Assembly: GCF_029892105.1 (NCBI RefSeq)
Contig: NZ_JARZAJ010000054.1
Location: forward strand, 1-38,970
Length of the DNA stretch: 38,970 bases
Source of the DNA: Kitasatospora sp. GP82
GTDB taxonomy: Bacteria; Actinomycetota; Actinomycetes; Streptomycetales; Streptomycetaceae
Reading direction: 5' to 3'
In this document: in pieces, positions 38,594 to 38,970 of the stretch
Position numbering within the stretch: position 1 is the first letter of the stretch
Layout of the letters: every line of letters starts with the position of its first letter
Position numbers and translations under genes: made by a program
Notes under the pieces: model-generated
The model's database searches: none
Seen by the model: only the letters and a program-made list of their open reading frames with translations
Told to the model about the DNA's origin: nothing

Positions 38594-38970
38594 TGCGGTG
38601 AGGCTCCTTGCGGATCGGGCGCCCGGTAGGTGAAGTGCTCAACCCTAGCGGGCAGCGAAGATCGACTCGCGGGTTTGCGGACTGTCGTTCCGGTCACGCG
38701 GGATTGCGGAGCGCGGTACCGGCCGGCCGATCGCGTGCGGGGGCTCCGGGGCTCCGGAGCTCTGGGGCTCCAGCTCCAGGGGGGTTCCCGGGCGACAGCA
38801 CGATCCTGACGCACACGCACGCCACGTCCGAGACACTTGACGAACCCCTGATGCTGCGGTTTGCCCTCAGCCGATGATGGGGGTAGTGTTCTCTAGTCGC
38901 TCGGCAGGGAGCACCGGACACGCATCGGCGCGGACGGTCCCGGGGTGGCCAATCCCCTGAAACACCATTT
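38594..38970. other. dnaE upstream region, with 8-bp tandem repeats
   Basis: I see no gene here. A TAGGGT on the minus strand (near 38645) resembles an actinobacterial -10 for dnaE but lacks a clear -35. GGGGCTCC is tandemly repeated four times with small variation at 38740-38771. The last ~100 bases may hold the promoter of a plus-strand gene beyond the window; none can be assigned. Confidence 0.4.

Noticed and set aside
1..38970. tRNA, rRNA, CRISPR arrays and insertion sequences
   Set aside because: I saw no tRNA-like cloverleaf, regular spacer array, transposase motif or IS-like terminal repeats anywhere in the window.

Overview
The window is very GC-rich actinobacterial DNA, most likely from Streptomyces or a close relative such as Kitasatospora. 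The signs are strong third-position GC bias, GTG/TTG starts, ATGA/GTGA gene overlaps, an AfsR-type SARP regulator, DUF1259 and DUF5995-like proteins, NHLP-type bacteriocin transporters and an actinobacterial DnaE1. The first 92 bases contain no A or T and look like a contig edge.

Layout. (1) 172-1805: an exported tandem-DUF1259 protein and a DUF5995-like protein. (2) 1936-4995: a 1019-residue SARP/NB-ARC/TPR activator. (3) 7018-4989, minus strand: an FMN reductase, a serine O-acetyltransferase, a decayed ATP-grasp and a previously uncalled 47-residue lipoprotein-like peptide. (4) 7201-20412, plus strand: a tightly overlapping eleven-gene operon. It encodes a WD40 protein, GTP cyclohydrolase II, a SUMF1-fold protein, a cysteine-synthase-like PLP enzyme, a methyltransferase, a giant multi-module ATP-grasp, an FMN reductase, an IPNS-like Fe(II) oxygenase, another ATP-grasp, an MFS exporter and a VOC protein. 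(5) 26726-20422, minus strand: a Cys-free double-glycine precursor peptide followed by an HlyD adaptor and two NHLP-type ABC transporters, with no modification enzyme. (6) 27120-30726: a monooxygenase remnant, an APC amino-acid transporter and an MFS sugar-porter-like carrier. (7) 34691-30982, minus strand: a frameshifted fatty-acid desaturase, an OlsB-like GNAT N-acyltransferase, a possible remnant, an acyl carrier protein and a KAS II. (8) 38593-35039: dnaE, a core gene, which suggests the accessory blocks sit against a conserved chromosomal anchor.

The main discovery candidate is blocks 2-4. The set WD40 + GCH II + SUMF1-fold + SAM methyltransferase matches the toxC/toxB/toxD/toxA core of 7-azapteridine (toxoflavin) biosynthesis, but no ToxE-like deaminase is present. 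The core is joined to a serine acetyltransferase/OAS-sulfhydrylase-like pair, which could make a beta-substituted alanine, and to two ATP-grasp genes carrying three apparently intact catalytic modules, which could form amide bonds. I infer a pathway in which GTP is opened to a diaminopyrimidine, elaborated to an azapteridine-like or pyrimidine unit, tailored by oxidoreductases, conjugated to amino acids and exported. Two intergenic regions carry 11-bp-spaced GTTCCCG-like heptads of the kind SARPs bind, tying both operons and the small peptide gene to the local SARP.

Secondary candidates are the NHLP peptide export operon, with a 14-bp perfect hairpin separating the precursor from the transporter genes, and the ACP/KAS/N-acyltransferase/desaturase lipid locus. 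Several frameshifts (ATP-grasp remnant, desaturase twice, 32.8 kb remnant) could be real decay or, at C-runs, sequencing error; I flag each.
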